A DNA stretch of 64,000 nt from Atopobiaceae bacterium (GCA_017533825.1 JAFWIE010000080.1:21146-85145), one strand, 5' to 3'; counted from the first letter of the stretch, positions 53,358 through 63,739 are shown. A program made the numbers and translations. The notes: generated from the letters alone by a model not told the origin.

Positions 53358-56300
53358 TTGGAGCGCACGCACACCGATAGCGCAAGAAGATCGTTCGTTC
53401 CTTACCTCTCTGCACCAGGCGCCTGGGCACTGGCGTTCGGATGCAGCGTGGGTTGGGGATCGTTCGTCATGCCGGGCAATACCTTCTTGCCGATCGCAGG
53501 TCCTCTGGGAGCGACGATCGGCCTTGCCCTAGGCGCCATCGCGATGCTCATCTTGGCCGCGAACTACCACTACCTCATGAATCGCTATCCGGATGTTGGC
53601 GGCAGCTACGCATTCACCCGCGAGAGCTTCGGATACGACCACGGCTTCGTGAGCGCGTGGTTCCTCATACTCACCTATGGTGCCATCATCTGGGCAAATG
53701 CGTCTGCCCTACCCCTCATCGCCCGAACGCTCTTGGGCTCGACGTTCCAGTTTGGCTTCGATTACGAGATCGCCGGTTTCCACGTGTACATGGGCGAGAT
53801 TCTCCTGGCCGTCGCGTCGCTTGTCGTCGCCGCGCTCGCATGCCTGCGGCGGAAAGTAGCCGAGCTCCTGCAGATTGGCATGGCCGCGCTTCTGCTGGGA
53901 GGTGTCGGCGTCTGCTTCGCTGCGGGAATCGCCAATCCGGCGGGAGGCGCGGCGCTCATGACCCCAGCCATCGCCCCGAACGAGAACCCTCTCGGTGACG
54001 TGTTCACCATCTTTGCCCTCGCTCCCTGGGCGTTCGTCGGATTCGAGTCCATCTCGCATTCTGCACCCGAGGCACGCTTCCCCCTCAAGAGGACCTTCGC
54101 CATCCTCGTGGCGGCCATCGTCTCCGCCGGCGCAGTCTACATCGCACTGGTGCTGCTCGCCACGACGGCACTACCCGAAGGCTGCTCATCCTGGGTGGAG
54201 TATGTGGCGCACCTCGGAGACTATTCGGGCGTGCAGTCACAACCGACCTTCTTCGCGGCCTTCCAAGCCATGGGTCTCGCGGGCTCCGTTGCGCTCGGAC
54301 TCGCCTCCCTCGGCGGCATCATCACCGGCCTCGTCGGCCACTACGTGGCCCTCAGCAGACTTCTCATCGCACTTGCGGACGACGGGATGCTTCCTGCATC
54401 AATCGGCGAGACGGACGAGAACCACGTGCCGCGCCGCGCCATCCTTTGCATCCTGCTCTCCTCAGTGCTCCTCCCCTTTCTTGGACGTACGGCCATCAGC
54501 TGGATCGTGGACGTGACCACCGTCGGTGCCACCATCGCCTACGCGTTCTCCTCTGCCGGCGCGCTCAAGACCGCGCGCCGGGAACACAACCGGCCCATAC
54601 AGATAACCGGCGCGATTGGCCTTGCCATATCGCTCCTCTTTGCTCTGGATTTCCTCGTTCCCAACCTCATCGCCGTGAAGACGCTGTCCACGGAGTCCTA
54701 CCTCATCCTTGCGCTCTGGGGCATCCTGGGCTTCATGTACTTCCGCTACGTCCTCGCATCTGACGACAAGCGGCGCTTCGGCCGCTCCATCGTGGCGTGG
54801 GTGATCATGCTTGGCCTCGTCATCTTTACCTCAAGCGTGTGGGTTCGGCAGACAGCAAACAACGCCCTGGAGGAGGCAACTCGTGTAATCGAGGAGCAGG
54901 GCTCGACCGACAACGTCGCCAGCCTTCTGGAAGGCGTCGAAGACGCAATGCTTGCCAGCATCGTCGTCCAAGTTCTCGTCATCGTCTGCGCCTTGGCCTT
55001 CCTCTTTGCCATCTACCGCCTCACGCAGCGCCGCGAGCAGCAAACCGAGGTCGAGAAGATTCTCGCCGAAGAGAGCAGTCGCGCAAAGACGAGCTTTCTC
55101 TCGAACATGAGTCACGAGATTCGCACGCCCATGAACGCAATTATCGGCCTAGACAGCATCGCCCTGCGCGAGCCGGGCATCTCCGACCGCACGCGCGAGC
55201 ATCTGGAGAAGATAGGCATCAGTGCCAAGCACCTCTTGGGCCTCATCAACGACATCTTGGACATGAGCCGCATCGAATCGGGTAGGATGGTCCTCAAGGA
55301 GGAGGAGTTCTCGCTGCACGAGTTCCTCGACCAGATAAACACCATCATCAACGGTCAGTGCGTCGACAAGGGCCTTACCTATAGCTGCAACATCATCGGC
55401 GACGTGAGCGACTACTATGTGGGCGACGACATGAAGCTCAAGCAGGTCCTCATCAACATCTTGGGCAACTCCGTCAAGTTCACCAACGCACCCGGCGAGG
55501 TGACGTTCGAGGTCGAGGAGACGGCACGCTTCGAGGGATACTGCACGCTCCGCTTCGACATGCGCGACACGGGCATCGGCATGGATGCCGAGTACATCCC
55601 GCACCTGTTCGAGGCGTTCACGCAGGAAGACGCCACCGCCACCAACCGCTATGGCGGAAGCGGCCTGGGCATGGCCATCACCAAGAATTACGTGGAGATG
55701 ATGAACGGCAACATCGACGTCCAGAGCACCAAGGGCGTTGGTTCGACCTTCACCGTAACCGTTACCCTCACCACCTCGAGCCGCAGCGCCCGCGACGATC
55801 AAAGCATCACGCTCCCTGAGGGCATCCGGTGCCTCGTGGTGGACGACGACCCGATCGCTTGCGAACACGCAGAAATCGTGATGCGCGCGGTCGGCGTCGA
55901 CTCCGACACCTCAACCGATCCGCGCGACGCGCTCGAACGACTTCGTTCCGCGCACGACCGGGGCGAGGGGTACGGCATCGTGCTCTTCGACTACAAGATG
56001 CCGGGCATGAACGGCTTGGAGCTCGCGAAGTCCGTCCGCACCTTCGACGAGGGCAGGACCGCCATCATCGTGCTGACGGGCTACAACTTCGACTCCTACG
56101 AGGACGAAGCCCTCACCGGTGGTGTGGATGCCATCATTTCCAAGCCGCTCTTCACGGACACGCTGAGCAAGGCCGTCTTCTCCGTGCTGGCAAAGAAGGA
56201 CGGCGTCGACGTGGGCATGCCCCTCATGGAGGAGACCGAGCTCGACGAAAGCAACCTCGCCGGCAAGATGATTCTCATGGCAGAGGACGTGGACCAGAAT

Positions 56301-56645
56301 GCCGAGATTCTCGCCGACCTTCTGGATCTGGAGGAGATGGAGGCCGAACGTGCCGAGAACGGCCAGCGCGCGGTCGAGATGTTCTCCGAGAAGCCTGCAG
56401 GCTACTACGACGCGATTCTGATGGACGTGCGCATGCCAATCATGGACGGCCTCACAGCCGCGCGCACGATTCGCGGGCTCGACCATCCTGACGCGAAGCG
56501 CATTCCCATCATCGCCATGACGGCAAACGTCTTCGACGAGGACGTGGAGCGCTCGCTGCAGGCAGGCATGAACGCCCACCTCTCCAAGCCAGTCGAGCCG
56601 GACCGCCTTTACGACACCCTCGCGCAGCTCATCACTCGCGAGTAG
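53358..56645 (+). CDS. Amino-acid permease fused to hybrid histidine kinase with two receivers
   Basis: 1095 residues in a single frame. Residues 1 to about 480 form an APC-superfamily permease ([52 protein letters not shown]). Two or three more membrane helices frame a short extracytoplasmic loop. Then HisKA ([14 protein letters not shown]), HATPase ([25 protein letters not shown]), REC1 ([23 protein letters not shown]) and REC2 ([31 protein letters not shown]) follow. The permease half probably senses or transports an amino acid. Start is a TTG at 53358; a weaker choice, since no ATG fits. Confidence 0.87.
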   Translation: MERTHTDSARRSFVPYLSAPGAWALAFGCSVGWGSFVMPGNTFLPIAGPLGATIGLALGAIAMLILAANYHYLMNRYPDVGGSYAFTRESFGYDHGFVSAWFLILTYGAIIWANASALPLIARTLLGSTFQFGFDYEIAGFHVYMGEILLAVASLVVAALACLRRKVAELLQIGMAALLLGGVGVCFAAGIANPAGGAALMTPAIAPNENPLGDVFTIFALAPWAFVGFESISHSAPEARFPLKRTFAILVAAIVSAGAVYIALVLLATTALPEGCSSWVEYVAHLGDYSGVQSQPTFFAAFQAMGLAGSVALGLASLGGIITGLVGHYVALSRLLIALADDGMLPASIGETDENHVPRRAILCILLSSVLLPFLGRTAISWIVDVTTVGATIAYAFSSAGALKTARREHNRPIQITGAIGLAISLLFALDFLVPNLIAVKTLSTESYLILALWGILGFMYFRYVLASDDKRRFGRSIVAWVIMLGLVIFTSSVWVRQTANNALEEATRVIEEQGSTDNVASLLEGVEDAMLASIVVQVLVIVCALAFLFAIYRLTQRREQQTEVEKILAEESSRAKTSFLSNMSHEIRTPMNAIIGLDSIALREPGISDRTREHLEKIGISAKHLLGLINDILDMSRIESGRMVLKEEEFSLHEFLDQINTIINGQCVDKGLTYSCNIIGDVSDYYVGDDMKLKQVLINILGNSVKFTNAPGEVTFEVEETARFEGYCTLRFDMRDTGIGMDAEYIPHLFEAFTQEDATATNRYGGSGLGMAITKNYVEMMNGNIDVQSTKGVGSTFTVTVTLTTSSRSARDDQSITLPEGIRCLVVDDDPIACEHAEIVMRAVGVDSDTSTDPRDALERLRSAHDRGEGYGIVLFDYKMPGMNGLELAKSVRTFDEGRTAIIVLTGYNFDSYEDEALTGGVDAIISKPLFTDTLSKAVFSVLAKKDGVDVGMPLMEETELDESNLAGKMILMAEDVDQNAEILADLLDLEEMEAERAENGQRAVEMFSEKPAGYYDAILMDVRMPIMDGLTAARTIRGLDHPDAKRIPIIAMTANVFDEDVERSLQAGMNAHLSKPVEPDRLYDTLAQLITRE

Positions 56646-56666
56646 ACGGGTGCCGACATTCATTGG

Positions 56667-56715
56667 GGGACCGTGTCCACGGGGGGTCGTGCCCACGAGG
56701 GACCGTGCCCACGAG
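56667..56715. repeat. Degenerate ~16 bp tandem repeat (3 units)
   Basis: Units with core GGGACCGTGCCCACGA, 22 bp after the stop codon of the permease-kinase gene and directly ahead of its terminator hairpin. Confidence 0.5.
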
Positions 56716-56747
56716 GGGTCCACTGGGCGCTCTCACCCAGTGGACCC
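56716..56747 (+). terminator. Terminator of the phosphorelay operon
   Basis: 12 bp perfect stem GGGTCCACTGGG (56716-56727) with 56736-56747, loop of 8 nt, followed by TTCC. Confidence 0.65.
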
Positions 56748-56872
56748 TTCCATCAAGGGGTGGCCCCAGCGACCTCTGTGAGTCTCCTGCTGTGACGTCT
56801 GGGAATTCTGTCCCCTCGGGCTTCTATCGGTTATCATGTACGGACGTTCTAAACCCAAATGAAAGGCACCAC

Positions 56873-59800
56873 ATGGTTTCTCGCGTATATGTTGAGAAGA
56901 AGCCCGGATTCGATGTGGAGGCCCGCGAACTCAGCCATGAGCTGCGACATACGCTCGGCGTGAAGGGCCTCAAAAACGTACGCATCATCAACCGTTACGA
57001 CGTGGAGGGCATCTCTCGCGAGCTCTTTGAGCAATGCGTGCCCACCGTCTTTAGTGAGCCGCAGTCCGACGACGCGTTCTTTGAGCTGCCGACGTTCCCA
57101 AAGTCCGCCAAGGTGTTTGCGGTGGAGTTCCTTCCCGGCCAGTTCGACCAGCGCGCGGCAAGCGCGAGCGAGTGCATCCAACTCATCAGCCAGGGCGAGC
57201 GACCCGAGGTAGCGAGCGCGAAGGTCTACGTACTCGAGGGACGCGTGAGCGCAAAAGGTGCCAAGGCCGCGATGGCTTACGTGATAAACCCCGTCGAGGC
57301 GCGCGAGGCATCGCTTGAGGAACGCGACACGCTCGCACTCGAGCTCGAGGAGCCGGGCAAGGTCGAGGTGCTCAAGGACTTCCGCACCATGAGCCCCAAG
57401 CAGCTCGCTAGCTTCATCGAGGAACGCGGGTTGGCCATGGACCTTGCCGACATCACGTTCTGCCAGGAGTACTTCTCGAGCGAGCGACGCGACCCCACCA
57501 TCACCGAGATCAAGATGATCGACACCTACTGGAGCGACCACTGTCGGCACACCACGTTCGGCACCGTGCTCGACGAGGTGACCATCGATGAGCCTGTGGT
57601 GCAGGCAGCATTCGAGCGCTACCTCGAGTTGCGACGCGAGCTGGCGCGCGAAGAAAAGCCGGTATGCCTCATGGACATGGGCACCATCGGCGCCAAGTAT
57701 CTCGCGCACACCGGCAAGCTCACAGGACTTGACGAGTCCGAGGAAATCAACGCCTGCACCGTCCGTTGCACGGTGGACGTGGACGGCGAGGACCAGGATT
57801 GGCTCTTCCTCTTCAAGAACGAGACGCACAACCACCCCACCGAGATCGAACCCTTCGGCGGCGCGGCCACCTGCATTGGCGGCGCCATCCGCGACCCGCT
57901 GAGCGGACGGAGCTACGTGTACCAAGCCATGCGCGTGACTGGCGCGGCCGACCCCACCGTTCCGGTGGACCAGACGCTCCCCGGCAAGCTTCCCCAGCGA
58001 AAGATCGTGCGCACTGCTGCCGCAGGCTACTCAAGCTACGGCAACCAGATAGGCCTTGCTACGGGCCAAGTGAGCGAACTCTACCATCCCGGCTACGTGG
58101 CCAAGCGCATGGAGATCGGTGCCGTGGTGGGCGCTACACCTGCAAGCCACGTCCGTCGCGAGTGCCCGGCGCCAGGCGACGCCATCGTGCTGCTCGGAGG
58201 ACGCACCGGGCGCGACGGCATCGGAGGAGCGACGGGCAGCTCCAAGGCACATAAGGCCTCGAGCCTCACGACCTGCGGCGCCGAGGTGCAGAAGGGCAAC
58301 GCTCCCATCGAGCGCAAGCTTCAGCGCCTCTTCCGCCGCGAGGACGCGTGCCGTCTCATCAAGCGCTGCAACGACTTCGGCGCGGGCGGTGTGAGCGTGG
58401 CCATCGGCGAGCTGGCCGACGGACTCGACATCAACCTCGACCTCGTTCCCAAGAAGTACGAAGGTCTCGACGGCACCGAGCTTGCCATCTCCGAAAGTCA
58501 GGAGCGCATGGCGGTGGCGCTTGCACCCGAGGACGTAGACGCGTTCCTCGCGCTCGCCCACGAAGAGAACCTCGAGGCCACCGTGGTCGCCACCGTCACC
58601 GCGGAGCCGCGCCTTCGCATGAAGTGGAACGGCGACACCATCGTGGATGTAAGCCGCACGTTCCTGAACAGCAACGGCGCCCCGAAGCACCAGGCGGTGC
58701 ACGTGCCATGCGCGCAGACCTGGGAGCTCGCATGGGAGGGCACGACCGTCGCCGAGCGGCTGCGCTCCGTGCTCACCGACCTCAATGTCGCCTCCAACAA
58801 AGGCCTCTCGGAGCGCTTCGACTCCACCATCGGGGCCGCAAGCGCCCTCATGCCGTTCGGCGGTCGCACCCAGCTGACCCCCGCGATGGGCATGGTATGC
58901 AAGATGCCCGTCGACGGAGAGACGACAACCGTGAGCGGCATGGCCTGGGGCTACAATCCGTTCCTCACGAGTGCGGACCAGTTCCGCGGGTCGTATCTCG
59001 CAGTCGTCGAGTCCGTCGCCCGCCTCGTCGCCTGTGGCCTGCGCCGACAGGACGCATACCTCACCTTCCAGGAGTACTTCGAACGCCTCGGCTCCGATCC
59101 CTCGCGTTGGGGCCAGCCCACCGCGGCTGTGCTCGGCGCCCTGATGGCACAGCTCGACCTTGGCATCGGCTCCATCGGCGGCAAGGACTCCATGAGCGGT
59201 AGCTTCGAGGACTTGGACGTCCCGCCCACGCTCGTGAGCTTTGCCACGGCGGTCGGTTCACTGGAGCGCGTCACGTCGCCCGAGTTCAAGCAGGCAGACA
59301 GCAAGGTGGTGCTTGTCACACCGCGCTATCGCGAGGACGGCGTCACACCCGAGCCCGCCTCGCTGCTGGCAGCCATCGACTTCGTGCAGCAACTCATCGG
59401 TGACGGTGATGCCCTTGCCGTGAGCACGCCCGGCTACGGCTGCCTCGTCGAGAGCCTCTTCAAGATGTGTGTGGGCAACCAACTGGGCGTCGACCTTTGG
59501 GGCCTCGATGCCGAGCGTCTCTTCGTGCCCGCCTACGGGAGCTTCGTGGTCGAGGTGAGTGACTGCACATACGTGCCACGCAACGGCAACGGGTTCGCGA
59601 TTGAGCACGTCGGCACCATGAGCGGATCCTACGAGCTGCACGTCGCAGGTGAGACCATCGACCTCGCCGCGGAGCAAGAGGCATGGGAGGCACGACTCGA
59701 GCCCGTCTTCGCGTATCGCGGCGAAGGCGAGACGGTCGGTCAGGTCTCGTGGTACGCTACCAACCGCCCCTCGTGCGCTGCGCCGAAGATTGGTCTCGCC

Positions 59801-60598
59801 CGACCGCGCGTCGTGATTCCGGTGTTCCCTGGCACCAACTGTGAGTACGACACCGCCCGCGCATTCCGGCGCGCCGGCGCGGAGGTCAACACCCTCGTCA
59901 TCAACAACCTCTCCTCTCAAGCCGTTGTCGAGAGCTGCGAACGCCTCGTGCGCGAGATCGACCGCGCGCAGATTATCATGCTGCCCGGTGGCTTCTCGGG
60001 CGGAGACGAGCCAGACGGCTCGGCGAAGTTCATCACGGCCTTCTTCCGCGCACCACGCGTGACCGAGGCAGTGCGCAGGCTGCTCAACGAGCGCGATGGC
60101 CTCATGCTCGGCATCTGCAACGGCTTCCAGGCACTCATCAAGCTCGGCCTTGTGCCTTACGGCGACATCGTGCCCATGACGGACGAGTGCCCCACGCTCA
60201 CGTTCAACACGCTTGGCCGCCACCAGAGCCGCCTCGTACGCACGCGCGTGGCGAGCGACCTCTCTCCGTGGCTCTCCAAGTGCGCGGTCGGTGATGTGCA
60301 CAACATCGCCATCAGCCATGGCGAGGGGCGCTTCGTCGCAAGCACCGAGCTTCTCAACGCGCTCATCGACCGCGGGCAGATCGCCACCCAGTACGTGGAC
60401 GAGAACGGCGTGCCGAGCATGGACCTACGGGTCAATCCCAATGGCTCGGCGCTCGCCATCGAGGGCATCACCAGTCCCGATGGCCGCATCCTGGGCAAGA
60501 TGGGCCACACCGAGCGCGCCGCCGACGGGCTCTACCAGAATGTGCCCGGCAATGCGTTCCAGCCGCTCTTCGAGGGAGGCGTCGCCTACTTCGCATAG
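56873..60598 (+). CDS. purL: Phosphoribosylformylglycinamidine synthase (long single chain)
   Basis: 1241-residue enzyme of purine synthesis converting FGAR and glutamine to FGAM. The N-terminal PurS-like part (residues 1-150 or so), the ATP-binding synthetase core (NHPTEIEPFGGAATCIGG; GGRTGRDGIGGATGS) and a C-terminal class I glutamine amidotransferase (NCEYDTARAFRRAG; nucleophile Cys in GICNGFQALIKLGL) are all present in one chain, the form found in Clostridia and Coriobacteriia. ATG 56873 follows GAAAGG; upstream in-frame sequence is repeat-rich and non-coding. Has its own terminator. Confidence 0.95.
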   Translation: MVSRVYVEKKPGFDVEARELSHELRHTLGVKGLKNVRIINRYDVEGISRELFEQCVPTVFSEPQSDDAFFELPTFPKSAKVFAVEFLPGQFDQRAASASECIQLISQGERPEVASAKVYVLEGRVSAKGAKAAMAYVINPVEAREASLEERDTLALELEEPGKVEVLKDFRTMSPKQLASFIEERGLAMDLADITFCQEYFSSERRDPTITEIKMIDTYWSDHCRHTTFGTVLDEVTIDEPVVQAAFERYLELRRELAREEKPVCLMDMGTIGAKYLAHTGKLTGLDESEEINACTVRCTVDVDGEDQDWLFLFKNETHNHPTEIEPFGGAATCIGGAIRDPLSGRSYVYQAMRVTGAADPTVPVDQTLPGKLPQRKIVRTAAAGYSSYGNQIGLATGQVSELYHPGYVAKRMEIGAVVGATPASHVRRECPAPGDAIVLLGGRTGRDGIGGATGSSKAHKASSLTTCGAEVQKGNAPIERKLQRLFRREDACRLIKRCNDFGAGGVSVAIGELADGLDINLDLVPKKYEGLDGTELAISESQERMAVALAPEDVDAFLALAHEENLEATVVATVTAEPRLRMKWNGDTIVDVSRTFLNSNGAPKHQAVHVPCAQTWELAWEGTTVAERLRSVLTDLNVASNKGLSERFDSTIGAASALMPFGGRTQLTPAMGMVCKMPVDGETTTVSGMAWGYNPFLTSADQFRGSYLAVVESVARLVACGLRRQDAYLTFQEYFERLGSDPSRWGQPTAAVLGALMAQLDLGIGSIGGKDSMSGSFEDLDVPPTLVSFATAVGSLERVTSPEFKQADSKVVLVTPRYREDGVTPEPASLLAAIDFVQQLIGDGDALAVSTPGYGCLVESLFKMCVGNQLGVDLWGLDAERLFVPAYGSFVVEVSDCTYVPRNGNGFAIEHVGTMSGSYELHVAGETIDLAAEQEAWEARLEPVFAYRGEGETVGQVSWYATNRPSCAAPKIGLARPRVVIPVFPGTNCEYDTARAFRRAGAEVNTLVINNLSSQAVVESCERLVREIDRAQIIMLPGGFSGGDEPDGSAKFITAFFRAPRVTEAVRRLLNERDGLMLGICNGFQALIKLGLVPYGDIVPMTDECPTLTFNTLGRHQSRLVRTRVASDLSPWLSKCAVGDVHNIAISHGEGRFVASTELLNALIDRGQIATQYVDENGVPSMDLRVNPNGSALAIEGITSPDGRILGKMGHTERAADGLYQNVPGNAFQPLFEGGVAYFA

Positions 60599-60686
60599 GT
60601 TCTTCCCACGCAGGCGACGGCGCCCCGCACTGCCGTCGCCGTCGCCACCACCGCCGACGCCTCACCGCCGCCCGCCCCATCTACGA

Positions 60687-60716
60687 AGCCGACCCCTCCC
60701 GGGGTCGGCTTTATCT
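60687..60716 (+). terminator. purL rho-independent terminator
   Basis: Stem AGCCGACCCC (60687-60696) with GGGGTCGGCT (60701-60710), loop TCCC, followed by TTATCT. Confidence 0.85.
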
Positions 60717-60825
60717 ATTCCTTGGGGTTCTCACTCCCCCCAACCGCAACTATCACTCCCCCCCAAGCGCAACTATCACTCCTTCGTGCTATACGTGTTG
60801 CTTTTGTAATATATCCTCTTTTCGC

Positions 60826-60936
60826 TATTTAACCCATAATGAGTGTGTCTTGTTATCTCTTTTGGACATAGTCCCTCTTCATGGCCTTGCCCATCCAACG
60901 GGTTTTCTCAATTGGGACTCATTATGTGTCGTTTAC
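60826..60936. repeat. Short inverted-repeat element, copy B
   Basis: Left end CCCATAATGAGTGTGTC, right end ACTCATTATGTGTCGTTT. Aligns without gaps to the reverse complement of the element at 9098-9207 (99 aligned bp: conserved left 41 bp block, variable 41 bp centre, 17 bp identical right end). Confidence 0.6.
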
Positions 60937-60950
60937 CAATTGGAAACATT

Positions 60951-61090
60951 CAGTGCCGGAGACACGGAAGCAGTGCCGGAAGCACGGAGGCGGTGCCGGA
61001 AGCACGGAGGCGGTGCCGGAAGCACGGAGGCGGTGCCGGAAGCACGGAGGCGGTGCCGGAAGCACGGAGGCGGTGCCGGAAGCGATGCGG
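60951..61090. repeat. 20 bp tandem repeat (7 units)
   Basis: Unit CGGTGCCGGAAGCACGGAGG; four consecutive copies are identical (60991-61070), with degenerate copies at each end. Not a multiple of three, and it lies between convergent genes, so probably non-coding. A good candidate for copy-number variation. Confidence 0.85.
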
Positions 61091-61119
61091 GAGAAATTGG
61101 TCAGTCGCGGAGAGGGACT

Positions 61120-63267
61120 CTACGCTTCCATGAAGAATGCGCCCTCGTAGGCATGCGTACCAACATCGCTCGCGGTGCCTCCCATGGTGCCGCGATCGAA
61201 GTCGACCGTCCCCTCGTATTGGCGCAGGTCATCAAGGCCGCCCTGGTTTATCCATGACGTGCCCTTCAGGAAAATGACGCCCGTGTTCCAGTCCACTTCT
61301 CCGCGAATGTAGTAGCTTGCGTTTGTCGCACCCGGCACGTCATCATCGACACCCACGTAGCACACACCCTCGAGCGTGCCGTCATCCGAGACGCTCGAGA
61401 ACTCAAACGTGATGGCTCTGCTAATCGTATCGTCACCGGAGATGTGAGAGGTCCAGCCTTCATACGAACCCCTCCATGTGCGCGAGAAGGAATCTGCCTT
61501 GCTCGTCGACGTGGAACCGTTGTCCGAATCATGCTCGCGCTCTGGCTCCGGCTCCCACTCGTTCTCGCGCGACGAATCGGACGGAGGCGTGGACACGGGA
61601 CGATTGACCGAGAGCTGGCTCACGGCCGACATGCGCCAGTAGCCGTCGTAGTCGCCCGTGTCGACGTCGCTTGCGCGGCCGGCCACATATCGGTTCTCAA
61701 AGTCAACTGATCCCTTGTACTGGCGCAGGTCCCCAAGCCCTCCCTGCTCAATCCAACTTGTTCCGTACACGTAGATGTCGCCGCTATTCCAGTCGACGGT
61801 GCCTCGCACGTTGTAACTGGCATAGGTCGCACCCGTGCCTGCCTGTGCAACGCCCACATAGCACACACCCACAAGGTCGCCCTCGTCCGAAACGCTCGTG
61901 AAGTCGAACGAGACCTGACGGTCGATGCTCTCCGACCGCGAAACCCACCCTTGGTAGACACCACTCCACAGACGTGGGAACGATGCGGCGGCCGCGGGGT
62001 TCGCACGTGAGGGCTCCGGTTCCGGCTCTGGCTCCGGTTCCTCTTCCCTCTCCTTGGCCCACTGCGCCCTAAACGTAAGGTCGGTGTTGGCGGCGGCCAT
62101 GTCGCCCGGCGTGTACTCGCTACCGTTGTTCCCGACCCAGCATTCGAAGACATAGCCCTCGCGCGTATACGCGCACTTGGGCAGCGTGTAGGTCGACCCC
62201 TTCTCGACCACGGCACTATCCATGGCGCCTTTTGCGTCCTTGCCGCCCGAGAAGGAAATCGTCACCGTCGCGGGCTTCTCCGCCTTCTTGCCGTCAGTGG
62301 CCTTCTCGTCATCGGTAGCTTTTTTGTCGTCCGTGGCCTCTTTGCCATCAGTTTTCTTCTTCTCGTCCGCAGCCTGATCGCCGTCGACGTCCTGCTCGCC
62401 ACTGTCAACCTGTTCCGTGCGGTCTCCTTCGCTCGGATCACTGCCCTGAGAGCCGCCCACAAACAAGAAATACGCAAGCACAATGATGGCCACGATCAGC
62501 GCAAGCACAATCACCAACAAGGCCGGATGCGGGAGCTTCTTTTGCGGCGCATCCTGCTGAAACGGTTCCAGGGGTGGTGCCTCGGGTGGCAACGGTTTGT
62601 CTGATTGCAAATCATACGGCCGTTGGTTGTACGACACGGGCCCGTATGCCTGCGTCAGGGGTGCCTCAGAGACCCCAGCATCATAGTCGTTCGGCAACGA
62701 ATCGCTTGAGAAGCCGTAGCCCTCATCCTCATATTCCGCGTAGGGGTCCTCCGCGTAGGGGTCCATTGCAAAATCAATGGCATGCGCGGGAACCTCGCGC
62801 ACGCCCATGCAGTGTGCCACCGCATTGCGGACACATGCACATACGTCCCGCGCGCTCTTGTCTTCTATCGATCGGCGACGCAGCGCAAGATACGCACGTG
62901 CAGTCGCCTCGTCAAGCGCTCGCTCGTCCGGCAGTTCTTGTGCCACGGCGGCAAACGGGGCAAGGAACTCGGCGGTGCAATTGTGCTCGAACACGACATA
63001 CTCGCGCGTGCCATGGTCGCAGTAGTCAGCAACAAGAGCCCGCAAACGACTCGGTTGGTCCAGCAGCTTGAGACCGCCTTCTGTGAGCAGGAGGCACAGA
63101 CAGTCCTTCAGCTCGACAGAATCGTCCTTTCTCACCTCGACCGACGATGACCGCACGGTCGCATCGAGAGCAATCGGCGTTGTAATGCCGCCCTCCAGCG
63201 GATTGCCGCACGACTTGCAGAACCTCGCATCGTCGTTGTTTTCCATACCGCATTCGGGACAAAACAT
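61120..63267 (-). CDS. Zinc-ribbon membrane protein with InlB-like and paired C-terminal domains
   Basis: 715 residues. An N-terminal zinc ribbon (MFCPECGMENNDDARFCKSC) is followed by a helical region, a Pro/Asp-rich stretch and one membrane helix (about 255-277, ALLVIVLALIVAIIVLAYFL). A Lys/Asp-rich low-complexity linker with ATDDKKATDDEKATDGKK repeats, an InlB-type B-repeat (CAYTREGYVFECWVGNN) and two homologous ~110-residue domains (RLWSGVYQGW and RTWRGSYEGW starts; GTSWIEQGGLGDLRQYKGSV and GTSWINQGGLDDLRQYEGTV) follow. The zinc ribbon would be cytoplasmic and the rest outside. ATG 63267 has AGGAG 5 bp upstream. Function unknown; probably cell-surface. Confidence 0.7.
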   Translation of the reverse strand: MFCPECGMENNDDARFCKSCGNPLEGGITTPIALDATVRSSSVEVRKDDSVELKDCLCLLLTEGGLKLLDQPSRLRALVADYCDHGTREYVVFEHNCTAEFLAPFAAVAQELPDERALDEATARAYLALRRRSIEDKSARDVCACVRNAVAHCMGVREVPAHAIDFAMDPYAEDPYAEYEDEGYGFSSDSLPNDYDAGVSEAPLTQAYGPVSYNQRPYDLQSDKPLPPEAPPLEPFQQDAPQKKLPHPALLVIVLALIVAIIVLAYFLFVGGSQGSDPSEGDRTEQVDSGEQDVDGDQAADEKKKTDGKEATDDKKATDDEKATDGKKAEKPATVTISFSGGKDAKGAMDSAVVEKGSTYTLPKCAYTREGYVFECWVGNNGSEYTPGDMAAANTDLTFRAQWAKEREEEPEPEPEPEPSRANPAAAASFPRLWSGVYQGWVSRSESIDRQVSFDFTSVSDEGDLVGVCYVGVAQAGTGATYASYNVRGTVDWNSGDIYVYGTSWIEQGGLGDLRQYKGSVDFENRYVAGRASDVDTGDYDGYWRMSAVSQLSVNRPVSTPPSDSSRENEWEPEPEREHDSDNGSTSTSKADSFSRTWRGSYEGWTSHISGDDTISRAITFEFSSVSDDGTLEGVCYVGVDDDVPGATNASYYIRGEVDWNTGVIFLKGTSWINQGGLDDLRQYEGTVDFDRGTMGGTASDVGTHAYEGAFFMEA

Positions 63268-63390
63268 GTCTACTCCTGCCATCGTTGGGCCGGTCTCAAG
63301 TGTAGCACGCTGAAGGCCCGCCCTTTGCGCATTCGCGCCACGATGCCGCACGCGCTCGACCTCCACCATGACGCCATGGCTGCCAGGTAA

Positions 63391-63487
63391 CCCATCCCGG
63401 CCGGGCAGCTGCAACCCCCCGGGCCGCTGCAACCCATCCCGGGCCGGGCCGCTGCAACCCTTCCCGGGCCGCCGCAACCCATCCTGG
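63391..63487. repeat. GC-rich degenerate tandem repeat (~4 units)
   Basis: Units of about 20-24 bp with core GGGCCGCTGCAACCCATCCC. Lies upstream of the zinc-ribbon gene. Confidence 0.65.
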
Positions 63488-63490
63488 CGC

Positions 63491-63586
63491 AAACTACTCA
63501 GCAGGTATCTATTATTGAATCACCCGGCACAAACGCGCAGATAAGCACGCGTACTGATTTATTCATTGATACCTGCTGAGTAGTTT
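63491..63586. repeat. Element bounded by 19 bp perfect inverted repeats
   Basis: AAACTACTCAGCAGGTATC (63491-63509) and its exact complement (63568-63586) bound a 58 bp AT-richer centre without an open frame. Could be a small mobile element, recombination site or operator pair. Confidence 0.65.
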
Positions 63587-63703
63587 AGCAGCCTTTCAGG
63601 CGAAGTCGTGCGAAGCTCCGCACCGAACATGGCATCCCGCGCCCTCAGGGCACGGTCGCGAAGACGTACGCTATATGCAAATTGACACTCTCGGCCACAA
63701 GGC

Positions 63704-63733
63704 TTGACAGTAGGTCGCACGCATGCGTACAAT
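63704..63733 (+). promoter_or_regulatory. Strong promoter of candidate antisense RNA
   Basis: TTGACA (63704-63709) and TACAAT (63728-63733), 18 bp spacer, the best sigma-70 match in the window. No protein gene follows on this strand; it drives a transcript towards the small ORF encoded on the opposite strand. Confidence 0.7.
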
Positions 63734-63739
63734 AAGTGC

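Larger units (their letters stand above)
60599..61119. other. 521 bp intergenic region
   Basis: Between convergent purL and the zinc-ribbon gene. It holds the purL terminator (60687-60716), a short direct repeat of CAACTATCACTCC (about 60730-60783), the inverted-repeat element copy B (60826-60936) and a 20 bp tandem repeat (60951-61090). No convincing gene. Confidence 0.75.

Noticed and set aside
60951..61090. CRISPR-like array
   Set aside because: The 20 bp units are directly adjacent with no variable spacers, and no cas genes are present.
60850..61257. Open frame across the 20 bp repeat
   Set aside because: The repeat length shifts the frame each unit, so all frames stay open; no ribosome site and no domain.
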